Assembly: GCF_016839145.1 (NCBI RefSeq)
Contig: NZ_CP069303.1
Coordinates: 3,642,501 to 3,706,500 of the forward strand
Direction of reading: 5' to 3'
DNA: 64,000 nucleotides
Origin: Shinella sp. PSBB067
GTDB lineage: Bacteria > Pseudomonadota > Alphaproteobacteria > Rhizobiales > Rhizobiaceae
Shown here: positions 50,337-59,629 of the stretch, piece after piece
How positions within the stretch are numbered: the first letter of the stretch is position 1
Layout: the number at the start of each line of letters is the position of its first letter
Program-made: the position numbers and the translations under genes
Notes under the pieces: generated by a model
What the model was told of the DNA's origin: nothing
Databases searched by the model: none
What the model saw: only the letters and a program-made list of their open reading frames with translations

Positions 50337-51959
50337 TCAGCCGGAAAGGCCCGGCGCCTCGTGCCCGGTCTGGGCGACATATTCGGTATAGCCGCCCGGA
50401 TACTGGTGGATGTCATCGCCGTTGAGCTCCAGCACCCGGTTCGACAGCGCGCCGAGGAAATGGCGGTCGTGCGAGACGAAGAGCATGGTGCCCTCGTATT
50501 CCGACAGCGCCTTGATCAGCATCTCCTTGGTGTCGAGATCGAGATGGTTGGTCGGCTCGTCGAGGATGAGGAAGTTTGGCGGATCGAACAGCATCGCCGC
50601 CATGACGAGCCGCGCCTTCTCGCCGCCGGAAAGCACCCGGCACTTCTTCTCCACGTCGTCGCCGGAAAAGCCGAAGCAGCCGGCCAGCGTGCGCAGCGGC
50701 CCCTGCCCCGCCCGCGGAAACTCCGCCTCCAGCCATTCGAACACGGTCAGGTCGCCGTCGAGGAGATCCATCGCATGCTGTGCGAAATAGCCGACCTTGA
50801 CGCTCGCCCCGATCGTCACGCTGCCGGCATCGGGCGCCGCGGCACCGGCGACGAGCTTCAGCAGCGTCGACTTGCCCGCGCCGTTGATGCCCATCACGCA
50901 CCAGCGTTCCCGGCGGCGGACCAGGAAGGTGAAGTCCCGATAGATCGCCCGGCTGCCATAGGCCTTGCCGACATTCTTGAGGCTGACCACGTCTTCGCCC
51001 GAGCGCGGCGCCGGCTGGAACTCGAACATCACCGTCTGGCGCCGACGCGGCGGCTCGACGCGCTCGATCTTGTCGAGCTTCTTCACCCGGCTCTGCACCT
51101 GCGCGGCATGCGAGGCGCGCGCCTTGAAGCGCTCGATGAACTTGATCTCCTTGGCGAGCATCGCCTGCTGGCGCTCGAACTGCGCCTGCTGCTGCTTCTC
51201 GTTCTGTGCGCGCTGCTGCTCGTAGAAGCCGTAGTCGCCGGAATAGGTGGTCAGCGAGCCGGCATCGATCTCGATGATCTTGTTGACGATGCGGTTCATG
51301 AACTCGCGGTCGTGCGAGGTCATCAGCAGCGCCCCGTCATAGCCCTTGAGGAACTGCTCCAGCCAGATCAGGCTTTCGAGGTCGAGATGGTTGCTCGGCT
51401 CGTCGAGCAGCATGACATCCGGCCGCATGAGCAGGATGCGGGCGAGCGCGACGCGCATCTTCCAGCCGCCCGAGAGCTTGCCGACATCGCCGTCCATCAT
51501 CTCCTGGCTGAAGCTGAGGCCCGCCAGCACCTCGCGCGCCCGGCTCTCCAGCCCGTAGCCGTCGAGTTCCTCGTAGCGCGCCTGCACCTCGCCGTAGCGC
51601 TCGATGATCGCATCCATCTCGTCCAGCCGGGCGGGATCGACCATCGCCGCCTCGAGTTCGCGCAGCTCCGCCGCGACGGAGCTCACCGGCCCCGCCCCGT
51701 CCATCACCTCGGTGACCGCGCTGCGCCCCGCCATCTCGCCGACATCCTGGCTGAAATAGCCGATGGAGACATGCTTCTCGACCGAGACCTGCCCCTCGTC
51801 CGGCAGCTCCCGCCCGGTGATCATGCGGAAGAGCGTCGTCTTGCCCGCCCCGTTCGGGCCGACCAGCCCGATCTTCTCCCCGCGGTTCAGCGCGGCGGAG
51901 GCCTCGATAAAGAGGATGCGGTGGCTGTTGGACTTGCTGATATTCTCGATGCGGATCAT
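50337..51959 (-). CDS. ABC-F family ATPase
   Basis: The 540-residue protein has two ATP-binding cassettes and no membrane segments. Walker A motifs are GPNGAGKTT (34-42) and GINGAGKST. Signature motifs are KLSGGWKMR and LSGGEKARL, and both Walker B motifs read DEPSNHLD or DEPTNHLD. A charged coiled linker rich in Gln and Lys (EQQRAQNEKQQQAQFERQ) lies between them. ABC-F proteins of this type act on ribosomes. The start at 51959 (MIRIENISKSN) matches the family; the longer upstream frame does not. Confidence 0.93.
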   Translation of the reverse strand: MIRIENISKSNSHRILFIEASAALNRGEKIGLVGPNGAGKTTLFRMITGRELPDEGQVSVEKHVSIGYFSQDVGEMAGRSAVTEVMDGAGPVSSVAAELRELEAAMVDPARLDEMDAIIERYGEVQARYEELDGYGLESRAREVLAGLSFSQEMMDGDVGKLSGGWKMRVALARILLMRPDVMLLDEPSNHLDLESLIWLEQFLKGYDGALLMTSHDREFMNRIVNKIIEIDAGSLTTYSGDYGFYEQQRAQNEKQQQAQFERQQAMLAKEIKFIERFKARASHAAQVQSRVKKLDKIERVEPPRRRQTVMFEFQPAPRSGEDVVSLKNVGKAYGSRAIYRDFTFLVRRRERWCVMGINGAGKSTLLKLVAGAAAPDAGSVTIGASVKVGYFAQHAMDLLDGDLTVFEWLEAEFPRAGQGPLRTLAGCFGFSGDDVEKKCRVLSGGEKARLVMAAMLFDPPNFLILDEPTNHLDLDTKEMLIKALSEYEGTMLFVSHDRHFLGALSNRVLELNGDDIHQYPGGYTEYVAQTGHEAPGLSG

Positions 51960-52209
51960 GGAAGGAGGCCTCGTCGTGTCCGGCGCCCTATGCCATGACG
52001 CGCCGCCGGAAGTCCACCGGCTTCGCCGGCCGCATTGTCTTCGAGAGGGGGAATGCTCGCGGAAAAACCCGGCTCGTGCCGACCTGCAATTGTGCGCGCC
52101 CGTTCGCGGCGACCGCCCTTGCAAACCTCTCCGCCCTGATATTCCATCGCAAACGGGCGCGCCGAGGATCGGCCGCCCTGGAAGGCCTTTCCTCGCGAGG
52201 TGCTGAAAA

Positions 52210-52752
52210 ATGGAACCCATCGAAACCGATCGCCTCGTTCTCAGGGCCTTCCGCAGGGATGACGCCGCCGACCTCCTTGCCTATCTGCGTGAACCCGGCG
52301 CCAGTTGCTTCCTGTCGCTCAGGCTGGCGGACATGGAGGAAGCTGAAGCCGAGGCAGAGAAGAGAAGCGCGGACGGCGAGCATATGGCCGTCTGCCTGAA
52401 AGCCACGGGCCGCCTCATCGGCGACCTCTTCGCCGTGGCCGAAAGCGACACTTTCTCGGTCGGCTGGAATTTCAATCCCGATTTCGGCGGGCACGGCTAT
52501 GCGCTCGAAGCTGCAAGGGCCCTGTTCCGCCATCTTTTCGAGAAAGGCGGCGCGCGCCGCCTCTACGCCTATGTCGAGGACCACAACGCGCCCTCGCAAC
52601 GCCTCTGCGAAAGGCTGGGAATGCGCAAGGAAGGGCTGTTCGTGGAATTCGTCTCGTTCACCAGCGACGATGCCGGCAATCCGATCTATGAGAACACCAT
52701 GCAATATGCCGTTCTGCGCCGGGAGTGGATGCCGGAGGCGGCCAGCGCCTGA
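52210..52752 (+). CDS. GNAT family N-acetyltransferase (RimJ/RimL-like)
   Basis: The 180-residue protein begins with ETDRLVLRAFRRDDAADLLAYL, the usual start of RimJ/RimL-type acetyltransferases. It has the acetyl-CoA loop region GGHGYALEAARALF and EDHNAPSQRLCERLGMRKEG near the C-terminus. GAGG precedes the ATG. The substrate is unknown, and the neighbours are unrelated. Confidence 0.88.
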   Translation: MEPIETDRLVLRAFRRDDAADLLAYLREPGASCFLSLRLADMEEAEAEAEKRSADGEHMAVCLKATGRLIGDLFAVAESDTFSVGWNFNPDFGGHGYALEAARALFRHLFEKGGARRLYAYVEDHNAPSQRLCERLGMRKEGLFVEFVSFTSDDAGNPIYENTMQYAVLRREWMPEAASA

Positions 52753-52812
52753 CCGCGCCGTCTCCTGAGCGATCGATGCGGTGCCGGCCGGCCCCGGCCG
52801 GGATCCCCTGCC

Positions 52813-53880
52813 TCAGGTCCGCGCAAGGGCGGCGCTGGCCGCATTGTGCCCCGACCGCACCTTCTTGCGATACTGCAGCGGCGACATCCCCTTCCAGCGC
52901 TTGAAGGCGAGCGTGAAGGGTGGCGTCGACGAATAGTCGAGCAGTCCGGCGATCCGCTCGATCGGGGCATCGGATTCCGTCAGCAGCCGCAGGGCCATGT
53001 TCTGCCGCACCTTTTCCAGTATTTCGGAAAAGCTGGTGTTTTCGCTCGCCAGCGTTCGCTGCAACCGCTTGACGTTGGTGCCCAGGGCTTCGGCAACCAG
53101 CTCGATATTGCAGTTGCCGGTGCCGATGACGCTCGGGATCGTCAGCTCCACGGTTACGGTGGCCGACTGGTCGTAGACCGGCAGTTGATCGATCCGGTAG
53201 CGGATGAAGCGGTTCACCAGCGGCTGGAACAGGCGGAAATTGCCGCTCGTCCTGAGCTGGAGGAGCGCGTCGGGGAAGACGAACTCGTCATGGGCGGCGT
53301 CGAACTCGATCGGGCAGCGGAAGATGTTCTCGTGCAGGGAAAGATCGGCCGGCTTCTTGTGGCTGAAACGGATGAGCGAGGGACGTTCGTCCGGCCTGTT
53401 ACATGCCTTTCGCGCGAGCATCACGATGAGCGCGAATATATGTTCGGTCTGCTGGCGCGATGTCAGCGCGAAGGAATCGCACGTATAGCGGAAACATACC
53501 TCCCCCGGCCGGTCCGGCTCGACCTGCCGCAGCACATAGGCATTGGTGTGGTAGGTGAGCGATCTGAGGCCGAGATCCAGCCATTCGCGAAAATCGGCCG
53601 TCACGAATTCGAGCAGGGTGAGCGGGCCGAGGTTCTGGAAATGCGGCTGTGACGCGATCGCCCATTCCAGCCCGAAGGACGGCCTGCCGAGGCGCTGGGC
53701 GGAAAGCTCGAGCAGGATGGCGCAACGCCGGAACGAGACCAGCATGTCCACGTCCTTGAGGATGGACGGGGAAAGGCCGGCCTCGAGAAGCAGCGAATCG
53801 GGATCACCGCCGAGCTTCCTCGCAAGCTCGACAAAGCCGATCAGCGCGCAGGCGCGTATGTAGCTTCCGTTGGAGATCAT
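52813..53880 (-). CDS. AraC family regulator (arabinose-binding type N-domain)
   Basis: The 355-residue protein has a long N-terminal domain like that of OruR/ArgR-type AraC proteins and a C-terminal AraC DNA-binding domain (VAEALGTNVKRLQRTLASE, then IAGLLDYSSTPPFTLAFKRWKG). It is divergent from the autotransporter gene, with an AT-rich interval of about 290 bases between the starts, so it may control that gene. The inducer is unknown. Confidence 0.9.
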   Translation of the reverse strand: MISNGSYIRACALIGFVELARKLGGDPDSLLLEAGLSPSILKDVDMLVSFRRCAILLELSAQRLGRPSFGLEWAIASQPHFQNLGPLTLLEFVTADFREWLDLGLRSLTYHTNAYVLRQVEPDRPGEVCFRYTCDSFALTSRQQTEHIFALIVMLARKACNRPDERPSLIRFSHKKPADLSLHENIFRCPIEFDAAHDEFVFPDALLQLRTSGNFRLFQPLVNRFIRYRIDQLPVYDQSATVTVELTIPSVIGTGNCNIELVAEALGTNVKRLQRTLASENTSFSEILEKVRQNMALRLLTESDAPIERIAGLLDYSSTPPFTLAFKRWKGMSPLQYRKKVRSGHNAASAALART

Positions 53881-53940
53881 GCACTGTCAAATGCCCCAGA
53901 AACGCAAGGTGCGCAAGATGTTGAAACTTTGCTTTTCCTG

Positions 53941-54120
53941 TCCTGCAATATTAAATATTGAAGTACTTAAAGATAAAAACAAGAACATTACATAATAAGT
54001 TCGCGGATTAGATATATAAAATTCCTATCTCTAAAACATTAACATGTAAAAATTAGACGTTACTTGTAATATTATACTTCCATTAATCATTGATTGTTAC
54101 TAAAAGCTCATTATTGATTT
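53941..54120. other. Very AT-rich intergenic segment
   Basis: By direct count these 180 bases hold 42 G or C (about 23%), against well over 60% in flanking genes. There is no coding frame. It lies between the AraC and autotransporter starts and must hold their promoters. Such segments are typical binding targets for xenogeneic silencers such as MucR or Ros-type proteins in rhizobia; that link is inferred. Confidence 0.7.
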
Positions 54121-54172
54121 GCAAGTCCTTAACTACGATTTGCACGAACTTGTTGTCCAAGGGGGCTTCAGA

Positions 54173-57100
54173 ATGAGAACTTCCAATACACGGCGGCTGG
54201 CGCATAGCGATCTCGGAGCAAATCGTCGCAGAAGGTTCTGGCTTTCATCGGTAGCGCTGGCCGTGATCGCGATTTCGCCCGGCGCACCCTCCTGGGCGGG
54301 CAATTCGGTGACGGTTGGCGGAACGGACGCGAGCGCCTCTTACGTAAGTCCGACCACGGGGCAGGTGTCGGTCGCCAATGATTCGGGAGCGATCGGCGTC
54401 ACCATCGATACCGCCATCGGAACGCCGGCAACGCCGGCCTCGGGCAACGGGGTCTACGCTACGTCGACCCGGTCGATCGACGTCAATTCGTCCGCCGACA
54501 TCAACGCGACGGGCTGGGCGATCGGGATCGACAGCAACGACAACACGGCCGCCCCGTCGGAAGTGACCGTCACGGCGACAGGCGCCAATGTCTCGACCGG
54601 CGCCACGGCAGTCCAGATCATCGACGTGAACGGCGCGGTCAATATCGACGGCGGGGGCAGCGGAACGATCGACGGTGCCGATTACGGCATCTCCATTTTC
54701 GGCGGAAGCCCCGACGTTTCGATCACGAACTTCTCCTCCATCGTCGGCAACAACCGCTCGATCTACATCGACAGCAACAACGGCAATGTCTCGATCCAGG
54801 GCATCGGGCAGGTCGGCGACGCAAGCTCGGCCGACGACGGCATCTATGTCGACGCCAAGGACGGCGGCAATATAAATATCGGCGGGACGACCGCGATCGG
54901 CGCCGTCACCGGCGGCGACGACGGCATCGAGACCTACACGAACGGCACGGGTACGACGACGATCAAGGCCGGCAGGGTGACGGCCCGCGACATGGGCATC
55001 TATGCGCGCGGCGAACAGGGTGCAATGAACATCACCGTGGACGGCGGCACGGTCGAGGCCACCAACACGAACGCCATCGACGCCTATACGACGACCGGCC
55101 GCATCGCCGTTGCGGGCACCGCCGGTTCGGCCGTCGTCGGCGACGATGTCGGCATCCGCGCGGAGAGCGACGGCGGGGATGTGGAAATCTCCGGCTTCGA
55201 CACCATCGACGGCCGCGGCTTGGGCATCTACGCCCTGAGCGGCGGCGGCGATCTGTCCATCCTGGACAACGGCCCGATCACAGCTATCGACGAGGCCGGC
55301 ATCTACGCCAGCGCCGAGACCGGAAACGGCAGCGTGACGATCCGCGGCAATGGCGCGATCGACGTCACCTCGGGCTACGGCATCGTCGCCTCCTCCTACG
55401 GTACCGGCGTGACGACGATCGACCAGGCGGCCGACGTGACGGGCGAGCGGGCCATCGGAGCCTTCGCGCAACAGGGAGGGATCGTCATGGACCTCCACGA
55501 CGCCACCTTCACCGGCACGTCCGGCAACGGCATCTACGCGCATACGGAAAACACCGGAGCCATCAGCATCGCCGGCACGGGCGGGGCGACCGTCAGCGGC
55601 GTCGCCACGGCGATCTATGCCGATGCGGACTTCGGCAACATCTCCATCCAGGGCATCGGCGGGGGGATCACCTCCAGCACCGGCGACGGCATCTACGCCA
55701 ATGCCGATGCAAACGGCAACATCAACATCGGCGATACGGCCAGCAACGGCGCGATCTCCGGCAAGGACGACGGCATCGAAGCCTACACGACCGGAACCGG
55801 TTCCGTGACGATCGCCGTCGACCACGACGTCACGGGAACCGATACCCGCGGCATCGTGGCGACGGCAGCCGGAAGCGGCACGGTGAAGATCGACGTCGGC
55901 TCGGCCGCAACCGTCGCCGGCGACGATTTCGGCATGGTCGTCTTCTCGGGAACCGGCGGCTCGACCGTCAACAACGCCGGCACGATCCGCAACCTGCCCG
56001 ATACCGGCGCGCCGGATTACACGACGGGCGAGGTCGCCTTCTTCAGCGACAACGGCGCCACTGTACTCAACAACACCGGCACGATCATCGGCCAGGTGGA
56101 TGCGGACGGCGGCCAGTTGACCTTCAACAATTCGGGCTCGTGGTATGCGGGCAGCGGCGGCAACGACTTCAACAATGTCGACGACGCATTGAACAATTCC
56201 GGCACCATCTATATCCGCAGCGGCAACACCGCCTTCAACGGCCTTGAAAGCTTCCTCAACACGGCGACGGGCCTGGTCACCATGAGCTACAGCAACCCGG
56301 CCATTGGTCTGGCGAGCCCGTCCTATGCCAGGAGCGCGCTGGACACGCTGACCGTCGTCAACCTCACCACCGAGGCGGGGGCGCAGTTCACCTTCGACTT
56401 CGACGCGGCGGCGGCCAACAACGCCGCCGCCGGTTCCGACATTTCCGAGGACGGGATGGGAACGGCAGACACGATCGTCGTTTCGGGCATCGCAACGCCG
56501 ACGGCCGGCACGATCGTCAACATCAACGCGCTGAACGGCGATGCCACCGGCAAGTGGGGTTCGGTCGCCCTCATCGCGGCAAACGGCGGCAGCGTGGCGA
56601 CGCCCGTTCCCGGCGGGCATGTCACGGACTCCAGCTACTATATCTTCGGCACGAGCGATCTCGTCAGCGCCGCGACGGCCTATCACCTCGTCGATGACGG
56701 CATGGGCGGCGTCTATCTGCAATGGCTTCCCAACCTCACCGGCGCGACCCTCGGCGCATTCGCCGGCGGCGATCTGTCGGATCCGGCCTCGCCGGGCAGC
56801 GCGATCGCCTTCGCCGCTTCGGCCTTCTCCGGCATCGGCGGCATCGGTGGAATGGGCGGCCTGAACGGCGGCGGGGCGACCGGCGCGATCGGCGACCGGG
56901 CGGCCTTCAACACCAACCGCTTCGGCACTTTGGAAGACCGGAGCTGCGATGGCCAACACGCGCTGAATGCCTGGACGCAGACCGACGGCAATCTGCTGAC
57001 GGGCCGCGGCTCGAGCGGCCAGAGCGCCTCTGCTTCCTTCGGCATCGAGCGTGACCTGTCGGATGTTTCCGGGGCAGCCTGCGGGCAGTTCGCCGCGGGC

Positions 57101-57724
57101 CTCTTCGGCGGGATCGGCCATGCCGGCATCGACTGGGCGACAGGCAGCTCCTCGATGCACAACTATTTCGCCGGCGGCTACGTCCGCTATTCGTCGGACA
57201 CCGGCTTCTACGCCACCGCACTCGGCGCCGTATCCTGGGCGAAGGCAAATCTGACGAATTCCATCTTTGCCTCCACCGCCGACCAATCCTCCCTCGCCTT
57301 CGCCGGCACCGCCGCCGCCGGCTATGTCATGCCCGCCGGTGCCGACGGCTATCTCGATCTGCGCAGCTTCGCCTCTTACGGCACCGTCGACGGCAATGGA
57401 TTTACCGACAGCACCGGCATCGTCGTCGACGGGTCGGACAACAGGATCGCGACCCTTGGCCTGACCGCGAGGTACATCCACGACCTCAGCGAGGCGACGC
57501 AGGGCTTCGTGGGCACCGGCCTCAAGTGGGCGCATGCCGAACGCAGCCTCTCCGCCTTCGGCACGGAAGCCAGCGGCAAGACCGATGCCCTCTTCGGCTC
57601 GGTTGCCGCCGGGGTCAGGAGCAGGCTGGCCGGGAAGGTCGACCTCGACGCTTCCGTCTATAGCGACTTTGCCGAAAAGGTCGCCACGATCGGCGGAAAT
57701 GTCCGGCTGTCGGTCAAGTTCTGA
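54173..57724 (+). CDS. Autotransporter (type Va) with beta-helix passenger
   Basis: This 1183-residue secreted protein has three parts. Residues 1-43 form an extended signal peptide ending near APSWAG. A long passenger rich in Gly, Asp, Thr and Asn follows, with short repeats such as DDGIYVDAKDGGNINIGG. The last 270 or so residues form an autotransporter beta-barrel ending in LSVKF, with the terminal aromatic needed for outer-membrane insertion. No protease or lipase motif is visible in the passenger, so adhesion or surface display is the likely role. I chose ATG 54173 (MRTSNTRRL) because AAGGGGG lies upstream; an ATG at 54119 is less likely. A 1200-residue antisense frame here is a codon-bias shadow. 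Confidence 0.9.
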   Translation: MRTSNTRRLAHSDLGANRRRRFWLSSVALAVIAISPGAPSWAGNSVTVGGTDASASYVSPTTGQVSVANDSGAIGVTIDTAIGTPATPASGNGVYATSTRSIDVNSSADINATGWAIGIDSNDNTAAPSEVTVTATGANVSTGATAVQIIDVNGAVNIDGGGSGTIDGADYGISIFGGSPDVSITNFSSIVGNNRSIYIDSNNGNVSIQGIGQVGDASSADDGIYVDAKDGGNINIGGTTAIGAVTGGDDGIETYTNGTGTTTIKAGRVTARDMGIYARGEQGAMNITVDGGTVEATNTNAIDAYTTTGRIAVAGTAGSAVVGDDVGIRAESDGGDVEISGFDTIDGRGLGIYALSGGGDLSILDNGPITAIDEAGIYASAETGNGSVTIRGNGAIDVTSGYGIVASSYGTGVTTIDQAADVTGERAIGAFAQQGGIVMDLHDATFTGTSGNGIYAHTENTGAISIAGTGGATVSGVATAIYADADFGNISIQGIGGGITSSTGDGIYANADANGNINIGDTASNGAISGKDDGIEAYTTGTGSVTIAVDHDVTGTDTRGIVATAAGSGTVKIDVGSAATVAGDDFGMVVFSGTGGSTVNNAGTIRNLPDTGAPDYTTGEVAFFSDNGATVLNNTGTIIGQVDADGGQLTFNNSGSWYAGSGGNDFNNVDDALNNSGTIYIRSGNTAFNGLESFLNTATGLVTMSYSNPAIGLASPSYARSALDTLTVVNLTTEAGAQFTFDFDAAAANNAAAGSDISEDGMGTADTIVVSGIATPTAGTIVNINALNGDATGKWGSVALIAANGGSVATPVPGGHVTDSSYYIFGTSDLVSAATAYHLVDDGMGGVYLQWLPNLTGATLGAFAGGDLSDPASPGSAIAFAASAFSGIGGIGGMGGLNGGGATGAIGDRAAFNTNRFGTLEDRSCDGQHALNAWTQTDGNLLTGRGSSGQSASASFGIERDLSDVSGAACGQFAAGLFGGIGHAGIDWATGSSSMHNYFAGGYVRYSSDTGFYATALGAVSWAKANLTNSIFASTADQSSLAFAGTAAAGYVMPAGADGYLDLRSFASYGTVDGNGFTDSTGIVVDGSDNRIATLGLTARYIHDLSEATQGFVGTGLKWAHAERSLSAFGTEASGKTDALFGSVAAGVRSRLAGKVDLDASVYSDFAEKVATIGGNVRLSVKF

Positions 57725-58412
57725 CCGCAGCCCGGAAAGTTCATCTCCCGCATCCACCCAAGCGAGCGGCAGATGATAAAGCGGCGGCTCCCCCCGGGCC
57801 GCCGCACCCGTTTCTGCCCGGCGAAACGCTTCGGGACAGCAGTCCAAGTCGGTCGCCTTGGCACTCCTGCATCACCTGGCAGGCATGCGGATCACAGCCG
57901 CCATGAAGGCTCGTGACCGCCCAGGATACAGGACGACAGAATTCGCAACGCGACATAGCCGATCATGGACACGGCCACGATCGGCACAACTGCTCGACGG
58001 TCGCTCCAGAACGACGACGAACGCCGCCATCAGCCCTTGCACGGCGCCGAAGAAGTAGCCGCCATCCCAAGGATTGCGCCAGGAGCGATGCTCGCCACGC
58101 CAACCGCAATTGCACCAGACCGCAAGACGGCCCGCTACCGTCCAAGCGGAAAACGCTTTCGAGAGAACACGCGGACAGCAGAAAGCCTCGGCTTTGCGAT
58201 AGGAACAGGCATCCGGGAGACTCCGGCCAATGGCGCTGAACCCGCCATTCTCGCGCCAGGCCGGCATTCGTCATGCCAACGCCATCATCCTTTTTACGCC
58301 ACCAAATCCCACGCTCCGGCCTCGCCGGCCTCGTCAACGCCGACCCACCAATCATCGTCTCGCCGGTCGTGCCTATATCGACATGAGGGGAAATCGGCTG
58401 CGGGAAGCAGAA
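57725..58412. other. Intergenic region without a confident gene
   Basis: These 688 bases separate the autotransporter from tRNA-Ser. Several short frames exist on both strands, but none has a good start signal or recognisable family. On the minus strand, fragments in two frames (IAVGVASIAPGAILGMAAT and VVPIVAVSMIGYVALRIL) look like membrane segments, which could be traces of a decayed gene. Confidence 0.35.
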
Positions 58413-58502
58413 TGGCGGAGAGGGTGGGATTCGAACCCACGATACCCTTGCAGGTATGCCGCATTTCGAGTGCGGTGCATTCGACCACTCTGCCACCTCT
58501 CC
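58413..58502 (-). tRNA. tRNA-Ser (anticodon CGA)
   Basis: Read on the minus strand, GGAGAGG and CCTCTCC form the acceptor stem, the anticodon arm is CCGCA-CTCGAAA-TGCGG, and a long variable arm (ACCTGCAAGGGT) and a GGTTCGAATCC T-arm follow. The anticodon CGA reads UCG serine codons. The discriminator G is followed by an encoded CCA. The 90-base length with a long variable arm is typical of serine tRNA. Confidence 0.97.
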
Positions 58503-58536
58503 GGATGCCGGTCGGCGCCCTGGGAGCGCGGGGCGG

Positions 58537-58565
58537 TACATAGCGGGTGTCGGGCGGGGTTGCAA
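58537..58565 (-). promoter_or_regulatory. Promoter of tRNA-Ser
   Basis: On the minus strand TTGCAA (58565-58560) and TATGTA (58542-58537) are separated by 17 bases, with the -10 about 35 bases upstream of the tRNA. This is close to the housekeeping sigma factor consensus. Confidence 0.6.
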
Positions 58566-58607
58566 GGGGGCAGAATGCATCTAAATGCAACGGTGACGGA
58601 AATCTCC

Positions 58608-58636
58608 TTGACAGTTTTCATCCACTCACCTATTGC
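58608..58636 (+). promoter_or_regulatory. Promoter of rplU-rpmA
   Basis: A perfect TTGACA (58608-58613) is followed after 17 bases by TATTGC (58631-58636). This leaves a leader of nearly 190 bases before rplU. The leader ends in a hairpin (CGTGCC/GGCACG) close to the start, which may serve autoregulation by L21. Confidence 0.6.
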
Positions 58637-58832
58637 GCAAGGTGCAGTGGCATGGGTCTTACCCGTGCCGCGACGATGGTTCTCGTGCCGCACTTTACCC
58701 GCATTGCGAGATCGGGCCGCGGGGACCGATAGAACCGGCGGCGCGCCAATGCCCCGCCATCCGTAGCGACTGACAAAAAGACGGCCGTGCCCTTGAGGGC
58801 AAAGAGCCGGCACGAACATGAAAGGATATAAA

Positions 58833-59207
58833 ATGTTCGCAGTCATCAAGACCGGCGGTAAGCAGTACCGCGTGGCCGCCAACGACGTCCTGACAATTGA
58901 AAAGCTGTCCGGCGAAGCTGGTGCGAAGATCGAATTCACCGAAGTGCTGATGGTCGGCGTCGGCGCCGATGCCACGATCGGTGCGCCCTTCGTCGAAGGC
59001 GCCGTCGTGACCGCCGAAGTCGTCGAGCATGGCCGTGGCAAGAAGGTCATCGCCTTCAAGAAGCGCCGCCGCCAGAACTCCAAGCGCTCGCGCGGCCATC
59101 GCCAGCACAACACGACTGTCCGCATCGTCGATATCGCGGCAGCCGGCGGCAAGGCAAAGAAGGCTTCCAAGAAGTCTGAAGCCGAAGCCGTTGCAGCAGC
59201 CGAATAA
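58833..59207 (+). CDS. rplU: 50S ribosomal protein L21
   Basis: L21 binds 23S rRNA in the large subunit. The 124-residue protein begins [14 protein letters not shown] and contains the signature [19 protein letters not shown]. It carries the lysine/alanine/glutamate-rich C-terminal tail of alphaproteobacterial forms, making it longer than the 103 residues of E. coli. I chose ATG 58833 because AAAGGA lies seven bases upstream; the ATG at 58818 is part of that leader. Confidence 0.97.
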   Translation: MFAVIKTGGKQYRVAANDVLTIEKLSGEAGAKIEFTEVLMVGVGADATIGAPFVEGAVVTAEVVEHGRGKKVIAFKKRRRQNSKRSRGHRQHNTTVRIVDIAAAGGKAKKASKKSEAEAVAAAE

Positions 59208-59232
59208 TCCGGACAGGTAAAGGAGAACTCCC

Positions 59233-59502
59233 ATGGCACACAAGAAAGCTGGCGGTTCCTCGCGCAACGGTCGCGATTCCCAGTCCAAGCGCCTCGGCGT
59301 GAAGAAGTTCGGCGGCGAAGCCGTCCTCGCAGGCAACATTATCGTGCGCCAGCGCGGCACGCAGTGGCATCCCGGCGCCAATGTCGGCCTCGGCAAGGAT
59401 CACACGATCTTCGCCCTTACGGCTGGCAATGTGAATTTCCGTACGAAGGCCAACGGTCGCGTCTACGTGTCTGTAATGCCGAAAGCGGAAGCAGCGGAAT
59501 AA
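59233..59502 (+). CDS. rpmA: 50S ribosomal protein L27
   Basis: L27 reaches the peptidyl transferase centre with its N-terminus. The 89-residue protein reads [20 protein letters not shown], with the unprocessed N-terminus usual for proteobacteria, and [15 protein letters not shown] in the middle. AAAGGAGA precedes the ATG. It follows rplU by 25 bases in the same transcript. Confidence 0.98.
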   Translation: MAHKKAGGSSRNGRDSQSKRLGVKKFGGEAVLAGNIIVRQRGTQWHPGANVGLGKDHTIFALTAGNVNFRTKANGRVYVSVMPKAEAAE

Positions 59503-59572
59503 GCCGGTAGCGCTCTAAAACAGCCGGCGTCTCATCGACCCGGCTGATGCTACAGGTTTCGGACCTGCAGGA

Positions 59573-59611
59573 AAAAAGGGGAGATGAGGCAAGACCTTAT
59601 CTCCCCTTTTT
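59573..59611 (+). terminator. Rho-independent terminator after rpmA
   Basis: AAAAAGGGGAGAT (59573-59585) and ATCTCCCCTTTTT (59599-59611) are perfect 13-base arms around 13 bases, with a T-run. It ends the ribosomal protein transcript just before the acetyltransferase pair. Confidence 0.85.
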
Positions 59612-59629
59612 GCTCTGGAGGAACGAGCC

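Noticed and set aside
54245..57847. 1200-codon open frame antisense to the autotransporter
   Set aside because: It mirrors the codon bias of the sense gene, is rich in Arg, Asp, Ala and Val with no domain, and lacks a credible start; the sense frame has signal peptide, passenger and barrel.
52813..58502. Autotransporter region as a genomic island inserted at tRNA-Ser
   Set aside because: I found no integrase gene and no second copy of the tRNA 3' end in the window that could be an attachment repeat.
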